Assembly (NCBI GenBank): GCA_017307955.1 | Contig: JAFKFV010000015.1 | Coordinates: forward strand, 124,001 to 188,000 | DNA: 64,000 nt | Direction of reading: 5' to 3' | DNA from: Allobosea sp. | Lineage (GTDB): Bacteria > Pseudomonadota > Alphaproteobacteria > Rhizobiales > Kaistiaceae | Shown here: positions 1 through 8,323 of the stretch, one piece after another | How the letters are laid out: every line of letters starts with the position of its first letter | Numbering within the stretch: position 1 is the first letter of the stretch | The notes under the pieces: model-generated | Told to the model about the DNA's origin: nothing | Databases searched by the model: none | Seen by the model: only the letters and a program-made list of their open reading frames with translations | Translations under genes and position numbers: made by a program

Positions 1-686
1 GCTACTGGGAGATGCCCTTCCGTCGCCATTGCCGGATCACGCTGGAAAACCGCGATCCCGACGATCACGCCATCGTCTACTACCAGATCAACTACACGCT
101 GACCGAGGTGCCGGACGACGTCGCCTATTTCCACGCCCAGTTCCGCCGTACCAATCCGCTGCCCTTCGGCACGGACTACACGATCCTCGAAGGCGTGAAG
201 GGCCGCGGCCAGTATGTCGGCACCTATATGGCCTGGGGCGTGAACAATGCCGGCTGGTGGGGCGAGGGCGAGATCAAGTTCTTCATGGACGGCGACCGCG
301 ACTACCCGACGATCTGCGGCACCGGCACCGAGGACTATTTCTGCGGCGCCTATAATTTCGACGGCGGCGTCATCGACCCCACCATGACAAGCGCCTATCG
401 CGAGTTCACCACCGCCTATGCCGGCTTGCCGCAGGTGCTGCGCCCCGACGGGACCTATCGCTCGCAACAGCGCTTCGGCATGTATCGCTGGCACGTCATG
501 GACCCGATCCGCTTCAACGAGGATCTCCGCGTCACCATCCAGGCGCTCGGCTGGCGCACCGAGAAGAAGGATCGCCGCTACCTGCCGCTGCAGGACGACA
601 TCGCGTCGGTCGCCTTCTGGTACCAGACGCTGCCGCATGCGCCCTTCCCGGCGCTGCCGGATCGCGACTATCTCGAGGTGATCTGA
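1..686 (+). CDS. GH172 (DUF2961) glycoside hydrolase, 3' part only
   Basis: The reading frame is already open at base 3 and ends with TGA at 684-686, so only the C-terminal ~228 residues are present. The visible YWEMPFRR...ITLENR segment followed by YYQINY, then FFMDGD...TICGTGTEDYF, is the DUF2961 fold now classed as GH172, whose characterised members act on alpha-D-arabinofuranosidic or fructofuranosidic linkages. The substrate cannot be told here. The gene converges on the SorC-type regulator (16 bp gap) and sits beside a sugar ABC transporter and sugar kinase, so a shared glycan-use role is inferred. The in-frame ATG at 12 is internal, not the start. Confidence 0.85.
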   Translation, partial: YWEMPFRRHCRITLENRDPDDHAIVYYQINYTLTEVPDDVAYFHAQFRRTNPLPFGTDYTILEGVKGRGQYVGTYMAWGVNNAGWWGEGEIKFFMDGDRDYPTICGTGTEDYFCGAYNFDGGVIDPTMTSAYREFTTAYAGLPQVLRPDGTYRSQQRFGMYRWHVMDPIRFNEDLRVTIQALGWRTEKKDRRYLPLQDDIASVAFWYQTLPHAPFPALPDRDYLEVI

Positions 687-692
687 GCGGGC

Positions 693-720
693 GTCGCCGC
701 GTTCACTCGAGCGCGGCGAC
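693..720. other. Hairpin at the convergent gene boundary
   Basis: A 9-bp perfect inverted repeat (GTCGCCGCG 693-701 with CGCGGCGAC 712-720) spans the end of the SorC-type gene and the gap to the GH172 gene. Neither side has a T-run, so it is not a convincing rho-independent terminator. Confidence 0.3.
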
Positions 721-1665
721 CGCCTCCGCGAGATCGCCGTCGACGATCAGGCGGGTGACGAGGCCCGAGCGGAGCAGCGCGGCGAGCGCCTCGCCCTTGC
801 CGCGACCGGCCCCCAGGAGAACGATCTCGCGCGCCCGCATGTCGTCGGCGCCGATGCCGGGCGTGCGGCGGTTGAGCGGGCTGTCGACGATGCGGCCTTC
901 GCGATCGAAGAACTTGCCGAGCATGTCGGCCACCGCCCCGTCGCGCGTCAGCTGCTCGATCTCCTCGCGATGGACGAGGTCATAGGTCGAGATGAACGAG
1001 TTCTCGGACGCATCGCCGAAGCTCGCCACGATAAGGTCGGACTGGCGCGCCAGAGCCAGGCTCTCCTGCACCAGCTTCTGGCTCATGATGACGTCGTAAT
1101 CCGCCTCGCTGTCGGCGATGAAGGGCGCCGGCAGCAGATAGGCCTCGCCGCCGCAGCGCTGCGCCAGCGCCTGCACGCAGTCGAACGGATTGGTGCGCGC
1201 CGTCCGCGACAGCGATCCCATCAGCGACACGAACCGCGCCTCCGCCTTTTTGAGGCTCGGCATCGCCTCGACCAGGGCGGCGATCGTCCGGCCCCAGGCG
1301 AGCCCGACCACCAACCGGTCCGCCTCCTCCAGCCGGCGGGTAAGGAAGGCGGCGGCGGCAATGCCGACGGCCCGCCGCGCGGCCGCCTCCTCGCTCGCGG
1401 GATCGCCGAGCGGTCCGGTCGGCGGCGTCACGATGCATTCGATGAGCCCGAACCGCCGCGCGATCGCCTCGCCGAGTTCGAGCGTCGCCACCGTCGCATG
1501 GTCGATCGAGATGCGGACGATGCCGGTTTCGCGCGCCCGGGCCAGGAGGCGGTTGATCTTGAAGCGCGAGACCCCGAGCCGCGCGGCGATCTCTTCCTGG
1601 TTGAGATTGGCCACGTAGTAGAGCCAGGCCAGCTGTACCAGGAAGTCTTCTTCGGACTGCGCCAT
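703..1665 (-). CDS. SorC/DeoR-type sugar-responsive transcriptional regulator
   Basis: This 320-residue protein has an N-terminal helix-turn-helix (LNQEEIAARLGVSRFKINRLLARA, residues ~18-41, cited here only as a location) and a SorC-type phosphosugar-binding domain (VVGLAWGRTIAALVEAM, then LIVASFGDASENSFIS). Such proteins bind a phosphorylated sugar and repress or activate the neighbouring transport operon. The ATG at 1665 is chosen because the twin operators lie at 1690-1766; the alternative in-frame ATG at 1746 would put the first operator inside the gene. It is divergent from the sugar transporter operon, which it probably controls. The inducer is unknown; a product of the adjacent PfkB-type kinase is a reasonable guess. 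Confidence 0.85.
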   Translation of the reverse strand: MAQSEEDFLVQLAWLYYVANLNQEEIAARLGVSRFKINRLLARARETGIVRISIDHATVATLELGEAIARRFGLIECIVTPPTGPLGDPASEEAAARRAVGIAAAAFLTRRLEEADRLVVGLAWGRTIAALVEAMPSLKKAEARFVSLMGSLSRTARTNPFDCVQALAQRCGGEAYLLPAPFIADSEADYDVIMSQKLVQESLALARQSDLIVASFGDASENSFISTYDLVHREEIEQLTRDGAVADMLGKFFDREGRIVDSPLNRRTPGIGADDMRAREIVLLGAGRGKGEALAALLRSGLVTRLIVDGDLAEAVAALE

Positions 1666-1689
1666 CGGGGAACTCGCTGCAAACGAACT

Positions 1690-1766
1690 TTCGTGCAGTC
1701 GCCGCACAAAGGTGTTGACGGGTCGGCGACAGCGTGGTGCACTCATTTGTGCCAACGTCGCACGAA
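1690..1766. promoter_or_regulatory. Twin operator dyads between sorC-type gene and transporter operon
   Basis: Two 21-bp dyads share the form TTTGTGC-N7-GCACGAA. One is at 1746-1766 on the + strand (exact), the other at 1690-1710 and is exact when read on the - strand. They are mutually inverted and start 56 bp apart. Site 1 lies 25 bp upstream of the regulator start. This is directly visible; assignment to the SorC-type protein is inferred. Confidence 0.65.
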
Positions 1767-1878
1767 AGTGCAAGCCCGCGATCGGGCGGGTTGATGACCG
1801 GACAAGACCGGCTGCCGACATGAGGCGTGAAGCCCGGCGGTGCGCCGCATGAGAACCTCGTTCCAGAAGGGTCCTTCC

Positions 1879-3261
1879 ATGCCACTGAACGCCGGGGCGC
1901 CTCGCCCCAACCTTTTCGCGGCCGGGCTGTTCGCCGCGACGCTCGCGGCCTCCACCGCGCTCGCGCCTCTCCCCGCCGCCGCCGAGGTCAACTGGCGCGC
2001 CGCCGAAGGCAGCACGATCAATCTTCTTCTGATCTCGCATCCCTTCGTCGACAGCCTGAAGCCGCTGCTTCCCGAATTCACCGAAAAGACGGGTATCAAG
2101 GTCACCTTCGAGGAACTCGCCGAACAGCCGGGCTTCGAGAAGCTGCTGGCCGATCTCTCTTCCAAGACCGGCAGCTACGACGTCTTCATGACCTCGCCGC
2201 TGAACAACTGGCAGTATGCGACGGGTGGCTGGCTGGAGCCGCTCGACGACTATATCGCCGACACCAAGCTGACCGCCGCCGACTACGACCTCGCGGACTT
2301 CATCCCCGGCGTGCTCGCCTCCGGCCGCTGGACGCTGGAACCGCTGAAGGGCGTCGGCGAGGGCAAGCTGTGGGCGCTGCCGATCAACTTCGAGAGCTAC
2401 CAGCTCGCCTATCGCCCGAGCCTCATGAAGAAGCTCGGCCTCGAAGTCCCGAAGACCTATGCCGACTTGCTGGCGATGGCCGACAAGCTGAAGACCGATG
2501 GTCCCAACGGCCCGGTCAACGGCATCATCACCCGTTTCGACCATTATTGGGACCTGCCTTACCTCACCTTCGGCACCATGCTGCAGTCCTATGGCGTCGA
2601 GATGCTGGACGCCGATGGCAAGCTGCAGGTCTGCTCGCCGGCGAGCATCCAGGCGACCGAGGATTTCATCACGCTGATCAAGAAGGCCTCGCCGCCCGAC
2701 GCAGGCGCCTTCACCTGGGACCAGGCGATGCAGGGTTTCGCCTCGGGCCAGTATGTCATGTCCTTCAACGAGGCGAACCTGTTTGCGCCGGTCTATGAGG
2801 ACCCCAAGCAGTCGAGCATTTCCGACGATGTCGGCTATGCCCCGACGCCGCTCGGCCCCGATGGCAAGCGCGCCGCCGCGGCGTGGATCTGGTCGCTGTC
2901 GATGAATTCGGCGGCCAAGAACAAGACCGCCGCCTGGCTGTTCCTCGAATGGGTCACCTCGAAGGACATATCGGTCAAGACCGCGCTCGCCGGCAACATG
3001 AACCCGGTGCGCACCTCCGTCTGGGACGATCCGAAGGTCACGGCGCTGATGGAGAGCTGGGGTGAGACTCCCGGCCAGTATGTCGCCGCCGCCAAGACCG
3101 AAGCCGAGGTGGCCGCCCTCCGCTTCCCGCCGCATCCCGAACTCACCCGCATGCTCGACCGCTGGGCCGAAGCCATCCAGCAGTCCTATTTCGGCCAGGG
3201 TGATGTGAAGACCAATCTTTGCGCCGCTCAGGACGACATCCAGGCGATGATCGCACCCTGA
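1879..3261 (+). CDS. Sugar ABC transporter substrate-binding protein
   Basis: A 460-residue extracellular solute-binding protein of the family 1 (MalE/UgpB-like) type. The first ~36 residues form a signal peptide ending PLPAAA before EVNW, consistent with a periplasmic protein. The segment LLPEFTEKTGIKVTFEE is the usual lobe-1 start of this family, and VMSFNEANLFAPVYEDP lies in the hinge/ligand region. The start at 1879 follows AGAAGGG at a suitable distance; an upstream in-frame ATG at 1840 is possible but has no clear ribosome site and would lengthen the signal peptide. It is the first gene of the operon ending at 7691 and is followed by a hairpin that may raise its share of the message. 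Confidence 0.85.
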   Translation: MPLNAGAPRPNLFAAGLFAATLAASTALAPLPAAAEVNWRAAEGSTINLLLISHPFVDSLKPLLPEFTEKTGIKVTFEELAEQPGFEKLLADLSSKTGSYDVFMTSPLNNWQYATGGWLEPLDDYIADTKLTAADYDLADFIPGVLASGRWTLEPLKGVGEGKLWALPINFESYQLAYRPSLMKKLGLEVPKTYADLLAMADKLKTDGPNGPVNGIITRFDHYWDLPYLTFGTMLQSYGVEMLDADGKLQVCSPASIQATEDFITLIKKASPPDAGAFTWDQAMQGFASGQYVMSFNEANLFAPVYEDPKQSSISDDVGYAPTPLGPDGKRAAAAWIWSLSMNSAAKNKTAAWLFLEWVTSKDISVKTALAGNMNPVRTSVWDDPKVTALMESWGETPGQYVAAAKTEAEVAALRFPPHPELTRMLDRWAEAIQQSYFGQGDVKTNLCAAQDDIQAMIAP

Positions 3262-3273
3262 CGACGAGAAGAG

Positions 3274-3299
3274 GGACGGCGGTGCCCACGCCGCCGTCC
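3274..3299 (+). other. Intercistronic hairpin after the binding-protein gene
   Basis: GGACGGCGG (3274-3282) pairs with CCGCCGTCC (3291-3299) across an 8-nt loop, with no T-run. Such hairpins behind binding-protein genes commonly protect the upstream message from 3' decay. The second transporter in this window has the same arrangement. Confidence 0.55.
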
Positions 3300-3316
3300 A
3301 CTCGCCGCCGACGCAG

Positions 3317-4237
3317 ATGAGCCTCCCCATGCCCCCGCGCCGCCAAGACGCCTCGGAGAACGGCCTCGCCCGAGGCACCTTCCTTCTCCTGCTGGCGCCG
3401 GCCCTGATCCTCCTGTTCCTGTCGCTCTATCCGTTCCTGTCGGGGCTCTATACGAGCCTCACGGACCAGAAGCTCTATGCCGCGGGCGGCACGCGCTTCG
3501 TCGGCTTCGGCAATTTCGTCCGCCTCGCCGGGACGCCGCTGTTCTGGACGGCGCTCGGCAACACGCTGACCTACACGGCCCTCGTCGTCGCCATCCAGCT
3601 CCCGCTCGGCCTCGCCTTCGCGCTGCTCCTCGACATTCCCGGCCGCCTGCAGTCCTTCTTCCGCTCGGTGCTGGTGCTGCCACTACTGATACCGCCGGTC
3701 GTCGCCGGCCTGATGTGGAAGACGATGATGCAGCCGCAGCAGGGCGTGCTGAACTACCTTCTCTCCCTTCTCGGCATCGATCCGCAGCCCTGGCTCGCCA
3801 ATCCCGCGACGGCGATGATCTCCGTGGTGCTGATCGACACCTGGCTGTTCACCCCGCTCGCCGCCATCATCCTGCTCGCCGGGCTCCAGTCGATCTCGGT
3901 CGAGCTCACCGAGGCCGCGCGGGTCGACGGCGCCTCGCCCTGGCAGATCGTGCGGCGCATCAAGCTGCCGCTGCTTGGCCCCTATGTGCTGCTCGTCGCC
4001 CTCTTCCGCGTATCCGACGCGCTGAAGTCGCTGGAGATCATCTATGCGACCACACGTGGCGGCCCGCTCAACGCGACCCGCACGCTGCATGTCATGGCCT
4101 ATGAGGAGGCGTATCGCTGGTCGAATCTCGGCCGCGCGATGGCGATCGTCTTCGTGCTGTGGGCGCTCTGCTACGCGATCTCGGGCACGCTGCTCGCCCT
4201 CTGGCAGAGGCAGGAGGCGCGCCGCTATGCCCGCTGA
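3317..4237 (+). CDS. Sugar ABC transporter permease (MalF/UgpA-like)
   Basis: A 306-residue inner-membrane protein with about six hydrophobic segments. The motif ELTEAARVDGASPWQIVRRIKLP, around residues 195-217, is the EAA loop that contacts the transporter ATPase. The N-terminus has a first transmembrane helix (TFLLLLAPALILLFLSLYPFL) after a short polar tail. The start at 3317 fits; ATG at 3329 is an alternative. The gene overlaps the second permease gene by 11 bp, so the two are translated together, as expected for a heterodimeric translocation pore. Confidence 0.88.
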   Translation: MSLPMPPRRQDASENGLARGTFLLLLAPALILLFLSLYPFLSGLYTSLTDQKLYAAGGTRFVGFGNFVRLAGTPLFWTALGNTLTYTALVVAIQLPLGLAFALLLDIPGRLQSFFRSVLVLPLLIPPVVAGLMWKTMMQPQQGVLNYLLSLLGIDPQPWLANPATAMISVVLIDTWLFTPLAAIILLAGLQSISVELTEAARVDGASPWQIVRRIKLPLLGPYVLLVALFRVSDALKSLEIIYATTRGGPLNATRTLHVMAYEEAYRWSNLGRAMAIVFVLWALCYAISGTLLALWQRQEARRYAR

Positions 4238-5093
4238 CTGGAGCCTCCGCGCGCTTCGCGGCCATGCGCTGCTCGCGCTCGGTTACCTCGCCTTCGCCTT
4301 CTTCGTGCTCTTCCCGATCGTCTGGATCTTCCTGATGTCGCTGAAGAGCTTCGGCGACATCATCGCCTATCCGCCGCGCTTCCTCTTCACCCCGACGCTG
4401 GAAAACTATGTCGAGGTGCTGTTCGGCGGCGAGGCGGAGCGGGCGGCCGGCGAGATTCCCGACCTGCTGCGCTTCCTCATGAATTCGGTGATCATCTCAG
4501 GCGGCGCGGTGCTGGTTTCGATCGTGCTCGCGGTTCCGGCGGCCTACGCGCTGGCGCGGCGGCGGACTGGCGGGGCGCGGAACATCCAGTTCACGTTCCT
4601 CTCCTTCCGCTTCGCGCCCGAGCTCTCGATCATCCTGCCGCTCTACGTGATCTACACGCGCACCGGCCTCTACGACACCTATGCCGGCATGATCCTGGTG
4701 CACCAGCTGATCACGCTGCCGCTCTCGGTGCTGATCCTCGCCTCGTTCTTCCGCGACATCCCGCAGGAGATCGAGGAGGCGGCGCGCGTCGACGGCGCCA
4801 ATGTGCTGCGCATCCTCGTCTCGATCGTCGTGCCGATCGCAAGGCCGGGCATCGCCAGCGCGATGATCATCGCCTTCATCTTCTCGTGGAACAACCTGAT
4901 CTTCGGCCTGGTGCTGGCCGGCGGTGCCACCCGGCCCGTGACCATGGGCATCCTGCAATCCATGACCTTCGACCAGATCAAATGGGGCCTCATGGCCGCC
5001 TCGGCCATGGTCTCGGCACTTCCCGGCATGGTCGCGGCCATCCTCTTCCAGCGCCAGATCACGCGCGGCCTCACGCTCGGAGCGGTGAAATGA
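4227..5093 (+). CDS. Sugar ABC transporter permease (MalG/UgpE-like)
   Basis: A 288-residue partner permease. It starts MPADWSLRALRGHALL with ATG at 4227 inside the end of the upstream permease gene, which is preferred over earlier in-frame starts because those lie deep in the other permease. The EAA loop EIEEAARVDGANVLRIL is at about residues 180-196, and the protein ends with a hydrophobic helix. It overlaps the PfkB kinase gene by 4 bp (ATGA). No ATP-binding subunit is encoded in this operon, so the pore must use an ATPase encoded elsewhere, either upstream of the window or shared with another transporter. Confidence 0.87.
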   Translation: MPADWSLRALRGHALLALGYLAFAFFVLFPIVWIFLMSLKSFGDIIAYPPRFLFTPTLENYVEVLFGGEAERAAGEIPDLLRFLMNSVIISGGAVLVSIVLAVPAAYALARRRTGGARNIQFTFLSFRFAPELSIILPLYVIYTRTGLYDTYAGMILVHQLITLPLSVLILASFFRDIPQEIEEAARVDGANVLRILVSIVVPIARPGIASAMIIAFIFSWNNLIFGLVLAGGATRPVTMGILQSMTFDQIKWGLMAASAMVSALPGMVAAILFQRQITRGLTLGAVK

Positions 5094-6031
5094 GCCTCGA
5101 CCTCTATTCGATCGGTTCCTGGACGATCTTCGACCATCTCCTGCGCATGGAGCGGTTGCCGCAGGAAGGCGAGACGCTGCCGCTTTCGATGCCGATCGAG
5201 GAGATGGAGAAGGTCCATTTCGGCGATTGCAGCGCCAATATCGCGGCGGTCGCCGCCAAGCTCGGCTGCAGGACGGGCCTCGGCATGGTGGTCGGCGACG
5301 ACTTCGTCGCCTCCGGCTATGCCGCCCATCTCGAGGCGCTCGGCGTCGATCTCGCCGGCACGGCGCTCATTCCCGGCGCGCGGTCAGGCCACAGCTTCAA
5401 CTTCTTCGATGCCCAAAATCGCGGCTTCTGCGTCTCGCATCTCGGCGTTGCCGAGCACCAGGACGAGTGGCAGGCGCCCCTCGCCGAGATTGGCCGCGCC
5501 CGCGCGCTCGTCGTCAGCGAGGCCTTCAGCCCCTACACGCTCGCCGCCATCGAGCATGCGAAGGCGGCGGGGCTCACCACCGCCATCAACGGCATGGTCG
5601 CCACCGCCGGCGACAAGGCCGGCCGCTTCCTCGCTGCCTGCGATCTTCTCTTCCTGTCGCGCGGCGAGAGCGCGGCGCTGATGGCGTCGCTCGGCTGCGC
5701 AAGTCCCGCCGGCATACTCGCGCATGGACCGCGCCTCGTCGTCGTCACCGGCGGCGATACCGGCAGCCGCTGGTTCACCGCAGAGGGCGAGACGCATGTG
5801 CCCGCCGTCACCGCCGCCCGCTTCGTCGACTCGACCGGCGCGGGCGACTCGTTCGTCGCCGCGAGCCTCGCAGCCTGGCTGAAGGGCTGGCCGATCCCGG
5901 TCGTTGGCGGCTTCGCCGCAGCGGTCGCCAGCTTCGTCGTCGAGGCCTGGGGCTGCCAGACCAACCTCCCGAGCTTCACCGCCGCCGCGGACCGCTACCG
6001 CGCCGCCTTCGGAAAGGAACTCCCGTCGTGA
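5090..6031 (+). CDS. PfkB-family carbohydrate kinase
   Basis: A 313-residue ribokinase-fold sugar kinase. The second PfkB signature DSTGAGDSF is at residues 247-255, with Asp253 as the expected catalytic base, and the N-terminal GDCSANIAAVAAKLG segment matches the sugar-binding start of the family. It should phosphorylate the imported sugar or a breakdown product with ATP. The start is fixed by the ATGA overlap with the permease gene, and its stop overlaps the next start as GTGA, so the genes are translationally coupled. The substrate is not predictable from motifs. Confidence 0.85.
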   Translation: MSLDLYSIGSWTIFDHLLRMERLPQEGETLPLSMPIEEMEKVHFGDCSANIAAVAAKLGCRTGLGMVVGDDFVASGYAAHLEALGVDLAGTALIPGARSGHSFNFFDAQNRGFCVSHLGVAEHQDEWQAPLAEIGRARALVVSEAFSPYTLAAIEHAKAAGLTTAINGMVATAGDKAGRFLAACDLLFLSRGESAALMASLGCASPAGILAHGPRLVVVTGGDTGSRWFTAEGETHVPAVTAARFVDSTGAGDSFVAASLAAWLKGWPIPVVGGFAAAVASFVVEAWGCQTNLPSFTAAADRYRAAFGKELPS

Positions 6032-6819
6032 GAGTCATCGACGCGCATATGCATTACGGCACCGACCGCAATGTCGCGGCCAGCACCTGCGTGCCCTATC
6101 TGGTTCACGGCGAACCGGACAGCGTCATCCGCCTGCTCGACGAGCAGGATGCCTCGCATGGCGTGCTTTTTCCGCATGACCGGCGCATGAGCCCGCCCTG
6201 GGATGCCGACTACGACAAGGCGAATGCCGAGATCGGAATCGCGGCCCGCCGCTACCCGGATCGCATCATCGGCGTCGCCCGCATCGATCCGACCTTCGGC
6301 AAGGAGCACACGCAAGCGCTGATCGATCGCTATGTCGGCGAGTGGAACTGCCGCGGCGTCAAGCTTGTCGCCGGCTACGATTTCTACCGACCGAACGACA
6401 TGCGGATCATGGGACCGCTGCTCGACAAATGCGAGGAATACGGGCTCACGGTCCTGATGCATTCCGGCGATGCGCCGCGCGACTTGCCCTATCTGCAGGC
6501 GCAGGCCGCCAAGGCCTATCCGAAGGTGACCTTCCAGCTCGCCCATATCGGCATGCACACATTCCTGTGGGAGGCGATCCTCGCCTGCCAGGAATATCCC
6601 AACATCGTCGTCGACATGTCGCAGGCCTATCCCTTCGACATCATGACCTTCATCAAGAACGTTTCGGCCGACCGCCTGCTCTACGGCACCGACGTTCCCT
6701 ACCAGTCCCCCGCCGTCGAACAGATGAAGCTGAAGGTGATCGGCCTGTCCGACCAGGACCTCGAAAAGGTCTTCTGGCGCAATGCCGCGCGCGTCTGGGG
6801 CATCGAGCGGACGGAATGA
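6028..6819 (+). CDS. Amidohydrolase-family (TIM-barrel) metal-dependent hydrolase
   Basis: A 263-residue protein starting at GTG 6028, chosen because GTGA overlaps the kinase stop. It begins VRVIDAHMHYG, so the metal-binding HxH pair is His7/His9; further ligands are visible in LMHSGDAP and the C-terminal YGTDVPY Asp. This is the amidohydrolase-2 pattern, covering decarboxylases and lactonases. In this operon a sugar-lactone or cyclic-sugar hydrolase is plausible but unproven. The stop overlaps the next gene as ATGA. Confidence 0.8.
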   Translation: MRVIDAHMHYGTDRNVAASTCVPYLVHGEPDSVIRLLDEQDASHGVLFPHDRRMSPPWDADYDKANAEIGIAARRYPDRIIGVARIDPTFGKEHTQALIDRYVGEWNCRGVKLVAGYDFYRPNDMRIMGPLLDKCEEYGLTVLMHSGDAPRDLPYLQAQAAKAYPKVTFQLAHIGMHTFLWEAILACQEYPNIVVDMSQAYPFDIMTFIKNVSADRLLYGTDVPYQSPAVEQMKLKVIGLSDQDLEKVFWRNAARVWGIERTE

Positions 6820-7691
6820 CCGAGGAGACCCCCATGCAGACCCAAGCCCACCATTCGAAGCCGGCGCCCTCGCCCGCCAGCCGGCTCGACCAGCTCTTCG
6901 GCGTCCGGAAGCCCATCATCGCCATGGTGCATGTGCTGCCGCTGCCCGGCTCGCCAGGCTTCCGCGGCCGCTCGCTCTCCGACGTCTACGACGCTGCCGT
7001 CGAGGAGGCGCTGCTGCTCGAGGCAGGCGGCGTCGATGCGCTGCTGCTCGAGAATGCCGGCGACATCCCGTTCCTGAAGCCGGACCTGATCGGCTACGAG
7101 ACGGTCGGCACCATGTCGGTGATCGGCGAGCGCATTCGCCGCGAATCGAAGCTGCCGCTCGGCTTCAACATCGTCGCCAATGCCGCCAAGGCCTCGCTCG
7201 CCTGTGCCCGCGCCTCGGGGGCGGAGTTCATCCGCGTCAACCAGTGGGCCAATGCCTATGTGGCCAACGAGGGCTTCGTCGAGGGCGCGGCCGCCGAGGC
7301 GCTGCGTTACCGGCAGCTTCTGGACGCCGATGACATCGCCGTCCTCGCCGATGTTCATGTGAAGCATGGCAGCCACGCCATCGTCGGCGACCGGCCCGTC
7401 GCCGAGCAGGCGCGCGACGCCGAATTCTTCGGCGCCGAGATCCTGATCGCGACCGGCAACCGCACCGGCGATGCGACGCCGGTCGGCGAGATCGAGCAGA
7501 TCAAGGCGGGCTCCTCGCTGCCGGTGATCGTCGGCAGCGGCCTGACCCCGGACAATGTCGCCGAGGTGATGCGCGTCGCCGATGGCGCGGTGGTCGGCTC
7601 CTGGTTCAAGGACAATGGCCGCATGCATGGCGGCAAGGTGCAGCGCGACAAGGTCGAGAGCCTGATGGAGAAGATCGCCGCCTTCCGCTGA
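6816..7691 (+). CDS. BtpA/SgcQ-family TIM-barrel protein
   Basis: A 291-residue protein whose core, PIIAMVHVLPLPGSPGF, then GVDALLLENAGDIPF and LADVHVKHGSHA, is typical of the BtpA family. BtpA in cyanobacteria affects photosystem I, but the non-photosynthetic members such as SgcQ sit in sugar operons and have no settled reaction. The start at 6816 overlaps the amidohydrolase stop (ATGA); the second Met at 6834, preceded by GAGGAGACC, is equally possible. It is the last gene of the operon and is followed 21 bp later by a strong terminator. Confidence 0.82.
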   Translation: MTEETPMQTQAHHSKPAPSPASRLDQLFGVRKPIIAMVHVLPLPGSPGFRGRSLSDVYDAAVEEALLLEAGGVDALLLENAGDIPFLKPDLIGYETVGTMSVIGERIRRESKLPLGFNIVANAAKASLACARASGAEFIRVNQWANAYVANEGFVEGAAAEALRYRQLLDADDIAVLADVHVKHGSHAIVGDRPVAEQARDAEFFGAEILIATGNRTGDATPVGEIEQIKAGSSLPVIVGSGLTPDNVAEVMRVADGAVVGSWFKDNGRMHGGKVQRDKVESLMEKIAAFR

Positions 7692-7712
7692 TCCTTCCCG
7701 GCGCATTTTTCG

Positions 7713-7757
7713 AGCCGCGCCGCGGCCGCATCGTGCGGTTCGCGGCGCGGCTTTTTT
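7713..7757 (+). terminator. Rho-independent terminator of the sugar operon
   Basis: AGCCGCGCCGCG (7713-7724) pairs perfectly with CGCGGCGCGGCT (7741-7752), with an inner CCGCA/TGCGG pairing in the loop, followed directly by a run of T to 7757. Confidence 0.9.
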
Positions 7758-8014
7758 GTTGTCCGCCGGCCAGGTGCCCAATCCGCATGCAGGGGCGTGA
7801 TCGCAGCCGACCTCGTGCCGACGACTGCGTTGACAGCGTGCAAGATGGTGCCTCGGCAGGCTTTTCGGCTCTCCATGCTCGCCCCATACGGGCAACGCCC
7901 GCCGCTCCGCACATCCGTCAGCGCCTGACCATACGGAATCCTTTGCGGTCAGCGGGCAGGCGGATTCTGTGTACCGCCAGTATGCGAACTCTGGCAGTTC
8001 AGTCGCTCTGCGAC
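7758..8014. other. Intergenic region upstream of the sigma54 promoter
   Basis: About 257 bp without a credible gene. It is the expected place for enhancer (NtrC-type) binding sites for the sigma54 promoter at 8015. No site matching the NtrC consensus was found by eye. A second TGGCAG at 7992 lacks a -12 TTGC. Confidence 0.4.
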
Positions 8015-8029
8015 TGGCACGGCGCTTGC
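8015..8029 (+). promoter_or_regulatory. Sigma54 (RpoN) promoter of the guanidine-responsive operon
   Basis: TGGCAC-GGCGC-TTGC is an exact match to the consensus TGGCAC-N5-TTGC. Transcription would start about 12 bases after the GC element, near 8041, at the first base of the riboswitch, so position supports it as well as sequence. Confidence 0.85.
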
Positions 8030-8041
8030 GTATCTCTTGGC

Positions 8042-8154
8042 GAGCTTGGTGGCTAGGGATCCGGCGGCCTCATGGAAGGCCGCGCAGGACCGAGAGCTGC
8101 AGTCGGGGCGGGAGAAATCCGCACCGATGCACGGCGGGATAAAAACCCGGGAGA
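8042..8154 (+). ncRNA. Guanidine-I (ykkC subtype 1) riboswitch
   Basis: The conserved blocks of the guanidine-I aptamer appear in order: CTAGGGATCCGG (8053-8064), a GGCC-capped hairpin, GGACCGAGAG (8087-8096), and ACGGCGGGATAAAAACCC running into GGGAGA (8131-8154). An extra hairpin (8103-8126) lies between the two halves. The aptamer senses free guanidinium and usually switches on guanidine export, carboxylase or ABC-transport genes. The ~170 nt between aptamer and GTG start have no T-run, so control is more likely at translation; GTCCC at 8266-8270 could pair with GGGAC of the ribosome site at 8315-8319. Confidence 0.9.
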
Positions 8155-8323
8155 TCTCACAACACTGGGAAGGGCTTAGCCCGACCCGGAGGGGATCCGT
8201 GGGTGCCGTGATGTCTCAAGCCATCATCCCATTGCCACAGATGCGCGCCGTGCCGGGCAGGTCCGTCCCGCGCCAGTGCGCATGCTTTCCACGAGCCCCC
8301 GCATCGAAAGAGGAGGGACAGGC

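Noticed and set aside
703..3378. An 891-codon minus-strand open frame including the SorC-type regulator
   Set aside because: Only 703-1665 shows family features; the rest is antisense to the binding-protein gene and crosses the operator region.
7990..8010. A second sigma54 promoter at TGGCAG near 7992
   Set aside because: No TTGC at the required spacing.
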